A stretch of DNA of 64,000 nucleotides. It comes from Gillisia marina. GTDB lineage: Bacteria; Bacteroidota; Bacteroidia; Flavobacteriales; Flavobacteriaceae. Of the stretch, positions 38,917-47,383 are shown one piece after another (the first letter of the stretch is position 1; each line of letters opens with the position of its first letter). Where the stretch lies: assembly GCF_000258765.1 (NCBI RefSeq), contig NZ_AJLT01000022.1, forward strand, positions 1 to 64,000, given 5' to 3'. The notes under the pieces were generated by a model. It did not search any database, was not told the DNA's origin, and saw nothing but the letters and a program-made list of their open reading frames with translations. Both the position numbers and the translations under genes were made by a program.

Positions 38917-39501
38917 ATGGATTACATAAAGGCAACTGACGCTGCACTAGTGCAAGAGTTTATTCAAGGGAATGAAAATGCACTTTCTACTTTAATAAAT
39001 AGACATCAACAACGTATATACAGCTTCATCTATTCAAAAGTTTTTGATAAAGATGTTTCTGAAGATGTATTTCAGGATACTTTTATAAAAGTTATAAATA
39101 CTCTTAAAAGAGGAAAGTATAACGAAGAGGGTAAGTTTTTGCCTTGGGTAATGCGAATTGCGCATAATTTGGTGATAGACCATTTCAGAAAAAATAAAAG
39201 AATGCCTAAGTTTCAGAACACCGGAGATTTTAATATTTTTTCTGTATTAAGTGACGGGGATTTGAATATTGAAAAGCAAATAATTAAAGATCAAATTGAA
39301 TGTGATGTTCAAGAATTAATTAAAGAATTACCCGAAGATCAGTTAGAAGTTTTAACGATGAGAATTTATAAGGATATGAGTTTTAAAGAGATCTCAGAGA
39401 GTACCGGAGTTAGCATAAATACCGCTTTAGGAAGAATGCGTTATGCATTAATTAATTTGAGAAAATTAATTGAAAAACATAACCTAATTTTAACAAATTA
39501 A
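38917..39501 (+). CDS. Sigma-70 family RNA polymerase sigma factor
   Basis: The protein has 194 residues. Region 2 (about 20-90: LINRHQQRIYSFIYSKVFD, DVFQDTFIKVINTLK, LPWVMRIAHNLVIDHFRKNK) and region 4 (about 130-185: LTMRIYKDMSFKEISESTGV, NTALGRMRYALINLRKLI) identify an ECF-like sigma factor. No FecR-type anti-sigma gene adjoins it. The only partner is a 49-residue protein 58 bases downstream, before a strong terminator, so regulation probably lies at transcription or with that small protein. Confidence 0.92.
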   Translation: MDYIKATDAALVQEFIQGNENALSTLINRHQQRIYSFIYSKVFDKDVSEDVFQDTFIKVINTLKRGKYNEEGKFLPWVMRIAHNLVIDHFRKNKRMPKFQNTGDFNIFSVLSDGDLNIEKQIIKDQIECDVQELIKELPEDQLEVLTMRIYKDMSFKEISESTGVSINTALGRMRYALINLRKLIEKHNLILTN

Positions 39502-39559
39502 TTTACAATAAGAGTACTATAAATACGTTCTTCATTTAAACTAACTTAAAGTTAACCAA

Positions 39560-39709
39560 ATGGAGCACCTTTACACTAAACCTTCGATAGGAGAACAATT
39601 GAACAAATTAAACCCTAAAAAGGAAACCCTTCAGTTCCTTTTAAATTATTCTAAAGCCCTGCGTATTAATAAATACAAGCAGTTGAGCTTCGAAATGATC
39701 TTAAATTAA
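39560..39709 (+). CDS. 49-residue protein downstream of the sigma factor
   Basis: ATG at 39560, TAA at 39707-39709. The protein starts MEHLYTKPSIGEQLNKLNPK, then has an amphipathic helix TLQFLLNYSKALRI and a basic end (NKYKQLSFEMILN). It has no cysteine or membrane segment and would be cytoplasmic. It lies between the sigma factor gene and a strong terminator, so it is very likely co-transcribed with it. A role as a sigma-factor partner is possible but is inference. It is too short for most gene callers. Confidence 0.65.
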   Translation: MEHLYTKPSIGEQLNKLNPKKETLQFLLNYSKALRINKYKQLSFEMILN

Positions 39710-39713
39710 TAAT

Positions 39714-39745
39714 AAAAAAGACCTGTTTAAAACAGGTCTTTTTTA
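39714..39745 (+). terminator. Rho-independent terminator after the sigma factor unit
   Basis: AAAAAAGACCTGTTT pairs with AACAGGTCTTTTTT around a short centre, ending in T residues. It follows the 49-residue gene by 5 bases. Confidence 0.9.
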
Positions 39746-39835
39746 TTTGTTCCTTGAGTATTTATAAAACTTTTCCTGATTGACTAGTTTTGTGCCAGTG
39801 ATTACTTTTATCTCGTATCGTTCAGGTTTTATGTC

Positions 39836-39856
39836 ATGCTGAACTTGGTTCAGCAT
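39836..39856. repeat. Palindromic element ATGCTGAAC-GTTCAGCAT
   Basis: A perfect 9-bp inverted repeat with a TTG centre, sharing its core with the 21-bp hairpin at 16738. A second partial palindrome (CCCGATGCTTCGGG) follows near 39888. It lies between the sigma-factor terminator and the nth stop. Confidence 0.55.
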
Positions 39857-39960
39857 CTAAATAAGTCAGATGGAGACCCTAAAACTCCCGATGCTTCGGG
39901 ACTGGGTTACGAGGTAGCCAAGGCTTTGTTGGGCGCTAAACGGATACACATATTTCCCTT

Positions 39961-40614
39961 TTATTTCTTTTTGTAATATTCATCAAGAACCAGTTTTCTA
40001 CCAATAGTCCTAGTAATAATATCTCTCTCTAAATCCCAGCCTCTAGCAGGAGAATATTGACGGCCATAAAAAATTATTTGGAGATGCAGCTTATTCCAAT
40101 GTTCCCTTGGAAACAATCGCTTAGCATCTTTTTCAGTTTGAACCACATTCTTACCGTTGGTTAAATTCCATCTGTACATCAATCTATGAATATGAGTATC
40201 TACCGGAAATGCCGGAATTCCGAAGGCTTGAGACATCACAACACTAGCTGTCTTATGACCTACGGCTGGAAGCGACTCTAAAGCTTCAAAGCTTTCTGGC
40301 ACTTCTCCATTATATTTATCTATTAAGATGTGCGAAAGCCCATGAATACCTTTTGCCTTCATCGGCGATAAACCAACTGGCTTAATAATTTCCCTTATCT
40401 CTTCTACAGAAAGTTTAATCATTTCATAAGGATTGTCGGCTCTTTCAAACAATAAAGGAGTTATCTGATTTACTTTAACGTCTGTAGATTGTGCAGACAT
40501 GAGTACGGCGATCAATAAGGTATAAGGATCCTTATGATCCAAGGGAATAGGAACTTCAGTATAAATATCATTTAACGTATCTATAACGAACTGAACCTTT
40601 TCCTGTTTATTCAT
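39961..40614 (-). CDS. nth: Endonuclease III without the iron-sulfur cluster
   Basis: The protein has 217 residues. DNA glycosylase/AP lyase of base excision repair. Helix-hairpin-helix LESLPAVGHKTASVVMS holds the catalytic lysine; the following FPVDTHIHRLMYRW holds the catalytic aspartate. The C-terminus has YGRQYSPARGWDLERDI where other family members carry the four-cysteine 4Fe-4S loop. The entire protein has no cysteine at all, so the cluster cannot form. It is divergent from bcp with only 31 bases between the starts. Confidence 0.93.
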   Translation of the reverse strand: MNKQEKVQFVIDTLNDIYTEVPIPLDHKDPYTLLIAVLMSAQSTDVKVNQITPLLFERADNPYEMIKLSVEEIREIIKPVGLSPMKAKGIHGLSHILIDKYNGEVPESFEALESLPAVGHKTASVVMSQAFGIPAFPVDTHIHRLMYRWNLTNGKNVVQTEKDAKRLFPREHWNKLHLQIIFYGRQYSPARGWDLERDIITRTIGRKLVLDEYYKKK

Positions 40615-40645
40615 AATGCTTAATTTTATGGCTAAAATAAGAATA

Positions 40646-41095
40646 ATGATAAAATTAAAAGTAGGAGATACTGCTCCGGGATTTTCAGTTAAAGATCAGG
40701 ATGGAAATGTTATAAATCTGAAGGATTTTAAAGGCAAAAAGGTTGTTCTGTTCTTCTACCCTAAAGCTAGCACTCCCGGCTGTACCGCAGAGGCTTGTAA
40801 TTTAAGAGATAACTGGGAGCAGTTTCAAGAAAAAGGATATCAAATACTTGGTGTAAGTGCTGATAGTGAAAAAAGACAATCCAATTTTAAAAATAAATAC
40901 GAGTTGCCATTTCCATTACTTGCAGATGAGACTAAAGAAGTGATCGAAGCCTATGGCGTTTGGGGACCAAAGAAATTTATGGGAAAAGAATACGATGGGA
41001 TTCATAGAACCACTTTTGTAATTGATGAAAAGGGGATGATTGAAGATATTATTACCAAGGTTAAAACCAAAGATCACACAGCGCAGATCTTGTAG
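40646..41095 (+). CDS. bcp: Thioredoxin-dependent thiol peroxidase (BCP/peroxiredoxin Q)
   Basis: The protein has 149 residues from the ATG at 40646; an upstream ATG at 40616 would add ten residues and nearly abut the divergent nth start, and so is less likely. Peroxidatic and resolving cysteines are in ASTPGCTAEACNLRD, five residues apart as in Prx Q. FYPKAS and the YGVWGPKKFMGKEYDGIHRTTFVID segment are typical. Reduces hydroperoxides in the cytoplasm with thioredoxin. Confidence 0.93.
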   Translation: MIKLKVGDTAPGFSVKDQDGNVINLKDFKGKKVVLFFYPKASTPGCTAEACNLRDNWEQFQEKGYQILGVSADSEKRQSNFKNKYELPFPLLADETKEVIEAYGVWGPKKFMGKEYDGIHRTTFVIDEKGMIEDIITKVKTKDHTAQIL

Positions 41096-41149
41096 TCAGT
41101 TTGTTTTAGTTATACATATTTAAGATAGATTTTTTAATAAAAAAATCTA

Positions 41150-41295
41150 TTCCATTGAGATTTCTCGACTTCGCTCGAAATAACATTTTAGTTAGATTGT
41201 TATCTCGACTTCCCGATTGCTATCGAGAGAGGAATCTCTAAGACAAAAAAATGAACTTTATTGAAACCCTTTGACAAACTCAGGGTGACTTTTGG
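41150..41295. repeat. Cluster of intergenic palindromic repeats
   Basis: Three adjacent words: TTTCTCGACTTCGCTCGAAA at 41161, CTCGACTTCCCGATTGCTATCGAGAG at 41203 and CCCTTTGACAAACTCAGGG at 41266. All match repeats elsewhere in this window (15834, 27799, 60942). They separate bcp from the converging DUF4258-like gene. Confidence 0.6.
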
Positions 41296-41301
41296 GATGT
41301 G

Positions 41302-41676
41302 CTAGTTTACTTTCTGAACAGATTTTATCACCGCCTTATCACGGCAGTTTTCAATTTCAATTTCCAATTCGCCAGATTCTAACTCTTCAGAAATAAAATA
41401 AATTTTGCAAGGCTCTTTTTTAGTATCACTTTTACTGAAATCTACGTTTCCACTTTTAAGAATTGTAGTAACAACAGCGGTATCAAGACTATTAGAAGAG
41501 AAAAAATTCAATGCATTTTCAGAAAATACACGATCTTTATTTCTAATATTTTTAAGGGTTCTGGCATTTGGAGAGTAATCGCAAGAAGCTTTTTTTCCTC
41601 CCAAAAAGAACATTAGTATTCCAATTCCCATAATAAGACCTACAGAGAAGAATCCAAGTCTTTGAATAAAATTCAT
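41302..41676 (-). CDS. Membrane-anchored DUF4258-like protein
   Basis: The protein has 124 residues. One N-terminal membrane segment (LGFFSVGLIMGIGILMFFL) anchors a small domain with three cysteines (CDYSPN, PCKIYFI, ENCRDK). The YSPNARTLKNIRNKDRVF segment is like DUF4258, whose role is unknown; I give this family name with moderate confidence. It starts 3 bases after the alanine dehydrogenase gene and is probably co-transcribed with it. Confidence 0.7.
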   Translation of the reverse strand: MNFIQRLGFFSVGLIMGIGILMFFLGGKKASCDYSPNARTLKNIRNKDRVFSENALNFFSSNSLDTAVVTTILKSGNVDFSKSDTKKEPCKIYFISEELESGELEIEIENCRDKAVIKSVQKVN

Positions 41677-41679
41677 AAA

Positions 41680-42879
41680 TTAAAATATAAGTAAATTGAT
41701 ATCTCGATAAGAAAGATCAAACCAGTCTGCAATAGATTTGTTGGTTAAAATTCCGTGGTAAAAGTACAATCCATTTCGCAAACCTTTATCATATCTCAAG
41801 GTATTTTCAAATCCACCTTGTTCTGCAATATGTAAAAGGTATGGGGTGAAAATATTACTAATTGAAACTGAAGCAGTTCTAGCATACCTCGATGGGATAT
41901 TTGGAACACAATAGTGAATTACTCCATGTTTTTTAAAAATCGGTTTATCATGACTGGTAATCTCACTGGTCTCTACGCAACCGCCCATATCTATACTCAC
42001 ATCTATAATTACAGAACCGTTTTTCATGCTCTGCACCATTTCATCTGAGATTAATATCGGGGAACGATTCTTTCCTCTTACGGCGCCAATAAGCACATCA
42101 CATCTCCTTAAGGCTTTAGTTAGGTTTTTAGGCTGAATTGTAGAAGTGTAAAGCGTTCGTCCTACATTGGTTTGGATATTTCGTAATCTGGTTAGGCTGC
42201 TATCAAAAACTTTGACGTTTGCTCCCAATCCAACTGCAGAGCGTGCAGCGAATTCCCCAACGGTACCGGCTCCTATAATTACAACTTCTACTGGCGGAAC
42301 TCCACTAATATTTCCAAACATTAATCCATTTCCTTCGGTATAGTTGCTCATTATTTCTGAAGCAATTAATACCGAAGCAGTGCCGGCAATTTCGCTTAAG
42401 GCCCTTACTGCAGGATACGATCCATCTTCATCTCTAATAAATTCGAAGCCAAGCGCAGTTATACGCTTAGTTGCTAGTTTTTGAAAATATTCTTTGCACT
42501 GAGTTTTTAATTGCAATGCTGAAATGATCGTTGTTTGAGGATTAATCATTTTTAACTCCTCACTAGAAGGTGGCTCTACTTTAAGAATAGTAGGGCAGGA
42601 GAATACTTTTTTGGTGTCCTTTGTAACTTCTGCGCCGGCATCGGAGTAGTCTTTATCACTAAATCTAGCCCATTTTCCGGCTTTAGATTCTATAATAACT
42701 CTATGCCCGTGAGCAGTAATGGCAGCAACGGCATCCGGAGTTAAGCAAACCCGTTTTTCTTGAAAGGAAGTTTCTTTTGGGATACCAATAAATAGCTCGC
42801 CTTTATTCTTGTAGATTTCCAAAGTTTCTTCCTGTGGAAGTAATTGTTCTTTGGTAAATGGAGATGGTTTTTCTATCAT
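41680..42879 (-). CDS. ald: Alanine dehydrogenase
   Basis: The protein has 399 residues. NAD-dependent conversion of alanine to pyruvate and ammonia. The N-terminal AlaDh/PNT domain has GIPKETSFQEKRVCLTPDAV, and the NAD domain has VVIIGAGTVGEFAARSAVGLG. The N-terminal addition of about 30 residues and the divergent C-terminus match the flavobacterial version. Translation begins at ATG 42879; the gene is followed by a DUF4258-like gene. Confidence 0.9.
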   Translation of the reverse strand: MIEKPSPFTKEQLLPQEETLEIYKNKGELFIGIPKETSFQEKRVCLTPDAVAAITAHGHRVIIESKAGKWARFSDKDYSDAGAEVTKDTKKVFSCPTILKVEPPSSEELKMINPQTTIISALQLKTQCKEYFQKLATKRITALGFEFIRDEDGSYPAVRALSEIAGTASVLIASEIMSNYTEGNGLMFGNISGVPPVEVVIIGAGTVGEFAARSAVGLGANVKVFDSSLTRLRNIQTNVGRTLYTSTIQPKNLTKALRRCDVLIGAVRGKNRSPILISDEMVQSMKNGSVIIDVSIDMGGCVETSEITSHDKPIFKKHGVIHYCVPNIPSRYARTASVSISNIFTPYLLHIAEQGGFENTLRYDKGLRNGLYFYHGILTNKSIADWFDLSYRDINLLIF

Positions 42880-43046
42880 GCCTAAACTTGTACAAAAGAT
42901 TCAAATTACAACATTTTTAGGCAATTTAATCCCACATCGAGGGTTTAATTTTATTGATATGTACAATAAATGCAACTGGGCTTACCTCAAGATTTTAAAA
43001 TTGTTTTCCAACTTTTAACTCGTGAGATTGACCTGAGATAGTTATC

Positions 43047-43646
43047 TTAAAGTTTACGGTAATAATCTTCGGTTGGTTCCGGTCTAAAATTAAATCCTTG
43101 ATTACGTACCTCGTCAACTTCTTTTTGCTCATTTGTAGACATAGCTTTAGAAAATACGGTAACATCGGTTTCGTTTAATTCACTTAAATCGATACCGTAG
43201 ATTCTATCAAATATTTGAACTCGAACTAAATAAACAATTACTAATATGCATATAAAAAATGGTGCTAGATAGATTAACTGATTTGTATCCATAGGATCAA
43301 CCATTCTATAAACATCTTCATAAAAAGTACTTAAGATCTGATAGGTATACATTCCAATAGGAACCAAGATTACATGGTACCACCAATGCTTACATGTAAA
43401 GAACCAAATAAGTAATAAAAATAAAGGGGTGATTTTTCCGAGATAGGTCCAGGCTGCGGCCAAAACGCTTTGATAATAAAGACTTTCGTATGTAAAAAAA
43501 GAATTTTCCCAAACAGGACCGTCTGGGAAAATTTCATATAAATAAAATAAATAAGGTGAAAATGCGATTAGAAAAGCAAGAATACTACCCGTTAGTAGGT
43601 ACCCTGATGGCTGATCTATCAATCGCTTGTTTTTTGATTGCGTCAT
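43047..43646 (-). CDS. Multi-pass membrane protein of unknown function
   Basis: The protein has 199 residues with four predicted membrane segments (about 17-36, 58-78, 88-105, 125-145), then a cytoplasmic tail of about 50 residues (DRIYGIDLSELNETDVTVF). I do not recognise a family. The first 20 codons overlap, in another frame, the end of a possible small secreted peptide (43585-43729). No downstream partner in the same operon is evident. Confidence 0.72.
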   Translation of the reverse strand: MTQSKNKRLIDQPSGYLLTGSILAFLIAFSPYLFYLYEIFPDGPVWENSFFTYESLYYQSVLAAAWTYLGKITPLFLLLIWFFTCKHWWYHVILVPIGMYTYQILSTFYEDVYRMVDPMDTNQLIYLAPFFICILVIVYLVRVQIFDRIYGIDLSELNETDVTVFSKAMSTNEQKEVDEVRNQGFNFRPEPTEDYYRKL

Positions 43647-43729
43647 TATTATCGTTTTCTGTAGATGAAGTTACAAAAAAAAGTTGCACCAAAAATGGCT
43701 GCGGCGAATAAGATAGCTTTGATTTTCAT
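43585..43729 (-). CDS. Possible small secreted peptide (frame broken as assembled)
   Basis: ATG at 43729 opens a signal-peptide-like frame (MKIKAILFAAAIFGATFF). As assembled it ends after 26 codons at 43649. If the A8 run at 43675-43682 is read as seven, the frame continues for 47 residues to a TAG at 43585 and ends AIDRSAIRVPTNG, a C-terminus that resembles small flavobacterial exported peptides (memory-based). It would overlap the membrane-protein gene by about 60 bases. A TAGGTTTG promoter box lies 43 bases upstream. Confidence 0.45.
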
Positions 43730-43771
43730 AATTATAGGTTTTTATGTTACGTTTCGTATTGATTTCTGAAA

Positions 43772-43779
43772 CAAACCTA
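43772..43779 (-). promoter_or_regulatory. Promoter -7 box upstream of the small peptide and membrane protein genes
   Basis: TAGGTTTG on the minus strand fits TAnnTTTG. It lies 43 bases before the small ATG at 43729 and 126 before 43646, which supports a gene starting at 43729. Confidence 0.45.
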
Positions 43780-44008
43780 TAATTTTATAATATGCTAATA
43801 ATTACTATGTTAATCGTACCTTTGCGCCCTTTTTTGAGGCAAAAATAGCCTGTATTTTCGACCATTTTACTTGTCAAAAATAAGCTAAAAATCATCATCT
43901 TTCGCTGAATTACAAAATTATTAAAATCCCACCTTTCATATGGGCTCATTTTGTATTATTTTTCTTACACCAGTGTTTACGCAGGAATCCGACGCTTTGT
44001 TGAAATCA

Positions 44009-44413
44009 TTAACAAAACTTTAACATTCGGGTTCCCTCATTTACTATCAAAACTTCCAATTTTTGAACGTCCTCATCTAATAATTTTTCAATTTTTATAG
44101 GCCATTCAATAAATTTCCAAGTATCGAGATTTAAATAATCCTCGATTCCCATGTCCAGAGCTTCCATTTCGTCTTCAATTCTATAAAAATCGAAATGAAA
44201 AATCTTTCCTTGATCTGTTTGATATTCATTAACGAGTGAGAAAGTAGGGCTAGACGCCAAGTCTGGCGCGCCAAGAGCTTTTACAAGCGCTTTAATAAGA
44301 GTGGTTTTACCCGCTCCCATATCCCCATAAAATAATAGCGTTTTGCTTTTAACTTCGGAAAGTATTTGCATAGCTATTCTATCAATTTCTGATAGCTCGT
44401 AGGTTAACGTCAT
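44009..44413 (-). CDS. tsaE: tRNA threonylcarbamoyladenosine biosynthesis ATPase TsaE
   Basis: The protein has 134 residues. Walker A FYGDMGAGKTTLIKALVKAL, then SSPTFSLVNEY and FHFDFYRIEDEMEALDMG are the TsaE signature. With TsaB and TsaD it installs threonylcarbamoyl on adenosine 37 of ANN-decoding tRNAs. It starts 12 bases after porX, a neighbour pair seen in Bacteroidetes. Confidence 0.95.
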   Translation of the reverse strand: MTLTYELSEIDRIAMQILSEVKSKTLLFYGDMGAGKTTLIKALVKALGAPDLASSPTFSLVNEYQTDQGKIFHFDFYRIEDEMEALDMGIEDYLNLDTWKFIEWPIKIEKLLDEDVQKLEVLIVNEGTRMLKFC

Positions 44414-44425
44414 TCAAAATTAGAT

Positions 44426-46006
44426 TTAAGGCTCTGTAAAGATATGTAATTTATTCTTACCTAGCAATAAGACCACGAACGGGATGATCATTTCCTCCAT
44501 AGAAACCCCTCCATGTTGGTAGGTATTTCGAAAATAGTTCACATAATAATTGTAATTATTTGGGTAAGCAAAAAATGAGTCTCCTTTGGCAAAAATGAAA
44601 GAACTACTCATATTAATTGTAGGTAAGTGAATTTTCTTTGGATCTTTTGCCGCTAAAACGTCTTTATTATCATAAGTGAGACTTTTTCCTGTCTTATATC
44701 TAAGATTCAAACTGGTGTTTTTGTCCCCGATTACCTTAGAAGGTGTTTTAACATTAATAGTACCGTGGTCTGTGGTTAAGATTAATTTGAAGCCTAATTG
44801 TTGCGCCTGTTGTATAATTTCTAATAATGGTGAGTTCTTAAACCAACTTTGCGTGAGTGATCTATAAGATTTATCGTTAGAAGCCAATTCCTTAATTACT
44901 TCCATTTCGGTTTTGGAATGCGACAGCATATCCACAAAATTATAAACTACGACGGTTAGATCGTTATCTTTCTGAGTTTTAAAATTATCTACCAAGCGTT
45001 TTCCTGCCTTAAGACTGGAAATTTTATGATATTCCGTTTTAATATCTAGCCTCAATCTCTTTAACTGAGCATCCAAAAACTCTGCTTCAAACATATTTTT
45101 CCCGCCATCTTCTGTATCATTTAACCAATACTGTGGAAATTGTTTTTCCATCTCACTTGGCATTAACCCACTAAAAATGGCATTTCTGGCGTATTGAGTA
45201 GCGGTAGGCAGTATACTATAAAAGGCTGATTCCTGATCTTTTTTATAATAGTTATTAATGGTTGGTTCGAAAGCTTTCCATTGATCGTACCTCATATTAT
45301 CTATAACGACAAGTAAGGTTGGTTGCGTGCTACTGATCTCTGGAACTACTTTCTCCTTAAATAATTTATGAGACATGATTGGCGCATCTGCATTTTCTTC
45401 AAACCAATTCGGGTAATTTTTATCTACAAACTTGCAAAACTGATTATTAGCTTCCAGCTTTTGAGACTCGAAGATCTCAAACATTCCACTGTCTTCAATT
45501 GTTTCTAATTCCAATTCCCAATAAATTAAGCGCTGGTATAACTCTGCCCATCCTTCAAATGAATTTATATCATTCATATCCATAGAAATTTTTCGGAATT
45601 CCTGCTGATAGTTAGAAGTTGTTTTTTCAGTAATTAATCTGGAATGGTCCAAATTCTTCTTTAAGCTTAGTAAAATCTGATTTGGATTTACGGGTTTTAT
45701 GAGGTAGTCGGCTATTTTAGATCCAATAGCTTCTTCCATAATATATTCCTCTTCACTTTTAGTGATCATCACAATTGGCACATCGGCTCGTTTTTCTTTA
45801 ATTTCAGATAAAGTCTCCAATCCGGTTAATCCAGGCATGTTTTCATCTAGAAAAACAATATCGAAATTTTGCTCTTCTATTTGTTCTATTGCTTCGGTAC
45901 CGCTTTTGCAGGTGATAACTTCATAGTTTTTAGCTTCTAAAAAGATAATATGTGGCTTAAGCATATCGATTTCATCGTCTGCCCAAAGTATTTTTATTTT
46001 ATTCAT
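44426..46006 (-). CDS. porX: Type IX secretion response regulator PorX
   Basis: The protein has 526 residues. The N-terminal receiver domain (1-~125) has WADDEIDMLKPH and the phosphoacceptor aspartate in IVFLDENMPGLTG. The C-terminal PglZ/alkaline-phosphatase-like domain (about 190-526) holds LLVVIDNMRYDQWKAF and LILTTDHGTINVKTPSKVIG, the metal-binding motifs. PorX together with PorY controls T9SS gene expression. This is the clearest sign of type IX secretion in the window and links to the large surface protein at 1-2967. Confidence 0.93.
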   Translation of the reverse strand: MNKIKILWADDEIDMLKPHIIFLEAKNYEVITCKSGTEAIEQIEEQNFDIVFLDENMPGLTGLETLSEIKEKRADVPIVMITKSEEEYIMEEAIGSKIADYLIKPVNPNQILLSLKKNLDHSRLITEKTTSNYQQEFRKISMDMNDINSFEGWAELYQRLIYWELELETIEDSGMFEIFESQKLEANNQFCKFVDKNYPNWFEENADAPIMSHKLFKEKVVPEISSTQPTLLVVIDNMRYDQWKAFEPTINNYYKKDQESAFYSILPTATQYARNAIFSGLMPSEMEKQFPQYWLNDTEDGGKNMFEAEFLDAQLKRLRLDIKTEYHKISSLKAGKRLVDNFKTQKDNDLTVVVYNFVDMLSHSKTEMEVIKELASNDKSYRSLTQSWFKNSPLLEIIQQAQQLGFKLILTTDHGTINVKTPSKVIGDKNTSLNLRYKTGKSLTYDNKDVLAAKDPKKIHLPTINMSSSFIFAKGDSFFAYPNNYNYYVNYFRNTYQHGGVSMEEMIIPFVVLLLGKNKLHIFTEP

Positions 46007-46097
46007 TTAATTTAAATTTACTAGTAAAACCGGCTTTCAAAATCTTGCCAATTTCTTGCTATTAGTGAGCATGTGTCCATTTTGGACATCATATATG

Positions 46098-46105
46098 TAT
46101 ATTTG
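46098..46105 (+). promoter_or_regulatory. Promoter -7 box of the HD hydrolase/lpx genes
   Basis: TATATTTG fits TAnnTTTG and lies 25-32 bases before the TTG start at 46130. Confidence 0.5.
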
Positions 46106-46129
46106 TTATAATTCTAAAGAATTTTAAGT

Positions 46130-47359
46130 TTGGCGAAAAGAACAAAGCTCAAAATATTTAACGATCCAATTTACGGTTTTATTACTATTCCATCGGAACG
46201 TATCTTCAAAATTATTGCCCATCCATACTTTCAAAGATTACGCCGTATTTCACAAATGGGGATGTCCTATTTAGTATATCCGGGAGCACATCATACCCGT
46301 TTTCATCATGCATTAGGCGGTTTGCATTTAATGCAGCAAGCAATAGAGATTCTTCGTTTTAAAGGGGTTGAGATTAGTATTGAAGAAGAGGAAGGCTTGC
46401 AAATAGCAATTTTGTTACATGATATTGGGCATGGTCCATTCTCTCATGCTATGGAGCATAGTATTGTAGAAGGGGTCTCTCATGAGTGCATTTCTCTCCT
46501 ATTTATGGAAGAAATGAATGCTGAATTTAACCAAAGTTTAACGTTGGCTATTGCCATTTTCAAAGGTAGTTATTCCAGAAAATTCATGAATCAATTGGTA
46601 TCTAGTCAATTAGATATGGATAGGTTGGATTATCTAAAAAGGGATAGTTTTTACACGGGTGTTCCGGAAGGGAATATAAATAGTGAACGTATTATTACAA
46701 TGCTAAATGTTGTAGATGATCATTTGGTGATTGAAGAAAAGGGAATTTATTCCGTAGAGAAATTTTTGGTTGCAAGGAGGTTAATGTATTGGCAGGTGTA
46801 TCTACATAAAACAGGAGTTGCAGCAGAGCAACTACTTATTAGAGTGCTAAAAAGAGCAAAAGAATTGATTGAGCGCGGTGAAAACCTCTCCTGCAGCCCA
46901 ACTTTATCTTATTTCTTACATAATAAAGTAACTCTAGATAAGTTTGATTCAGATGTTTTAGGAACTTTTGCGAAGTTGGATGATTACGATATTATTTCGG
47001 CGATGAAACTATGGACGGAGTATGACGATTTTGTGCTGAGTAATTTATGTAAGATGTTGTTGCATCGGGATTTGCTGAAAGTGAAGTTGAAGAAGAAAAA
47101 GATAAATCCGGAGAAACTTAAAAAATATGCTTTACCACTTCAGAAAAAATATAACATAACCGAAGAGGAAGCAAATTATTTCGTGTTTAGTGGCGAGATT
47201 TCGAACGTAGCATATTCAAGTTTAAACGATAGAATTCAGATACTCCATAGAAATGGAAAAATTAGTGATGTGGCTAAAGCATCAGATCAATTAAATCTGG
47301 TTGCACTATCTACAGAGGTCACGAAATATTATATATGTTATCCTAAGACCATACGTTAA
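46130..47359 (+). CDS. HD domain phosphohydrolase
   Basis: The protein has 409 residues starting with TTG (no upstream or near downstream ATG fits; the KLKIFNDPIYGFITIP start is typical). Metal-binding HD motifs are HHTRFHHALGGLHLM and LLHDIGHGPFSHAMEH, then QLDMDRLDYLKRDS. The family is related to SAMHD1/dGTPase-type triphosphohydrolases; the substrate is unknown. lpxD follows after 24 bases. Confidence 0.9.
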   Translation: MAKRTKLKIFNDPIYGFITIPSERIFKIIAHPYFQRLRRISQMGMSYLVYPGAHHTRFHHALGGLHLMQQAIEILRFKGVEISIEEEEGLQIAILLHDIGHGPFSHAMEHSIVEGVSHECISLLFMEEMNAEFNQSLTLAIAIFKGSYSRKFMNQLVSSQLDMDRLDYLKRDSFYTGVPEGNINSERIITMLNVVDDHLVIEEKGIYSVEKFLVARRLMYWQVYLHKTGVAAEQLLIRVLKRAKELIERGENLSCSPTLSYFLHNKVTLDKFDSDVLGTFAKLDDYDIISAMKLWTEYDDFVLSNLCKMLLHRDLLKVKLKKKKINPEKLKKYALPLQKKYNITEEEANYFVFSGEISNVAYSSLNDRIQILHRNGKISDVAKASDQLNLVALSTEVTKYYICYPKTIR

Positions 47360-47370
47360 CAATTTTTTTT

Positions 47371-47378
47371 TACTTTTG
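47371..47378 (+). promoter_or_regulatory. lpxD promoter -7 box, near-leaderless
   Basis: TACTTTTG fits TAnnTTTG and ends 5 bases before the lpxD ATG, so transcription would begin at or beside the start codon. Confidence 0.45.
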
Positions 47379-47383
47379 CCAGA

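Noticed and set aside
40616-40645. Upstream ATG for bcp
   Set aside because: It would almost touch the divergent nth start, and family proteins begin at MIKLKVGD; the 40646 start fits.
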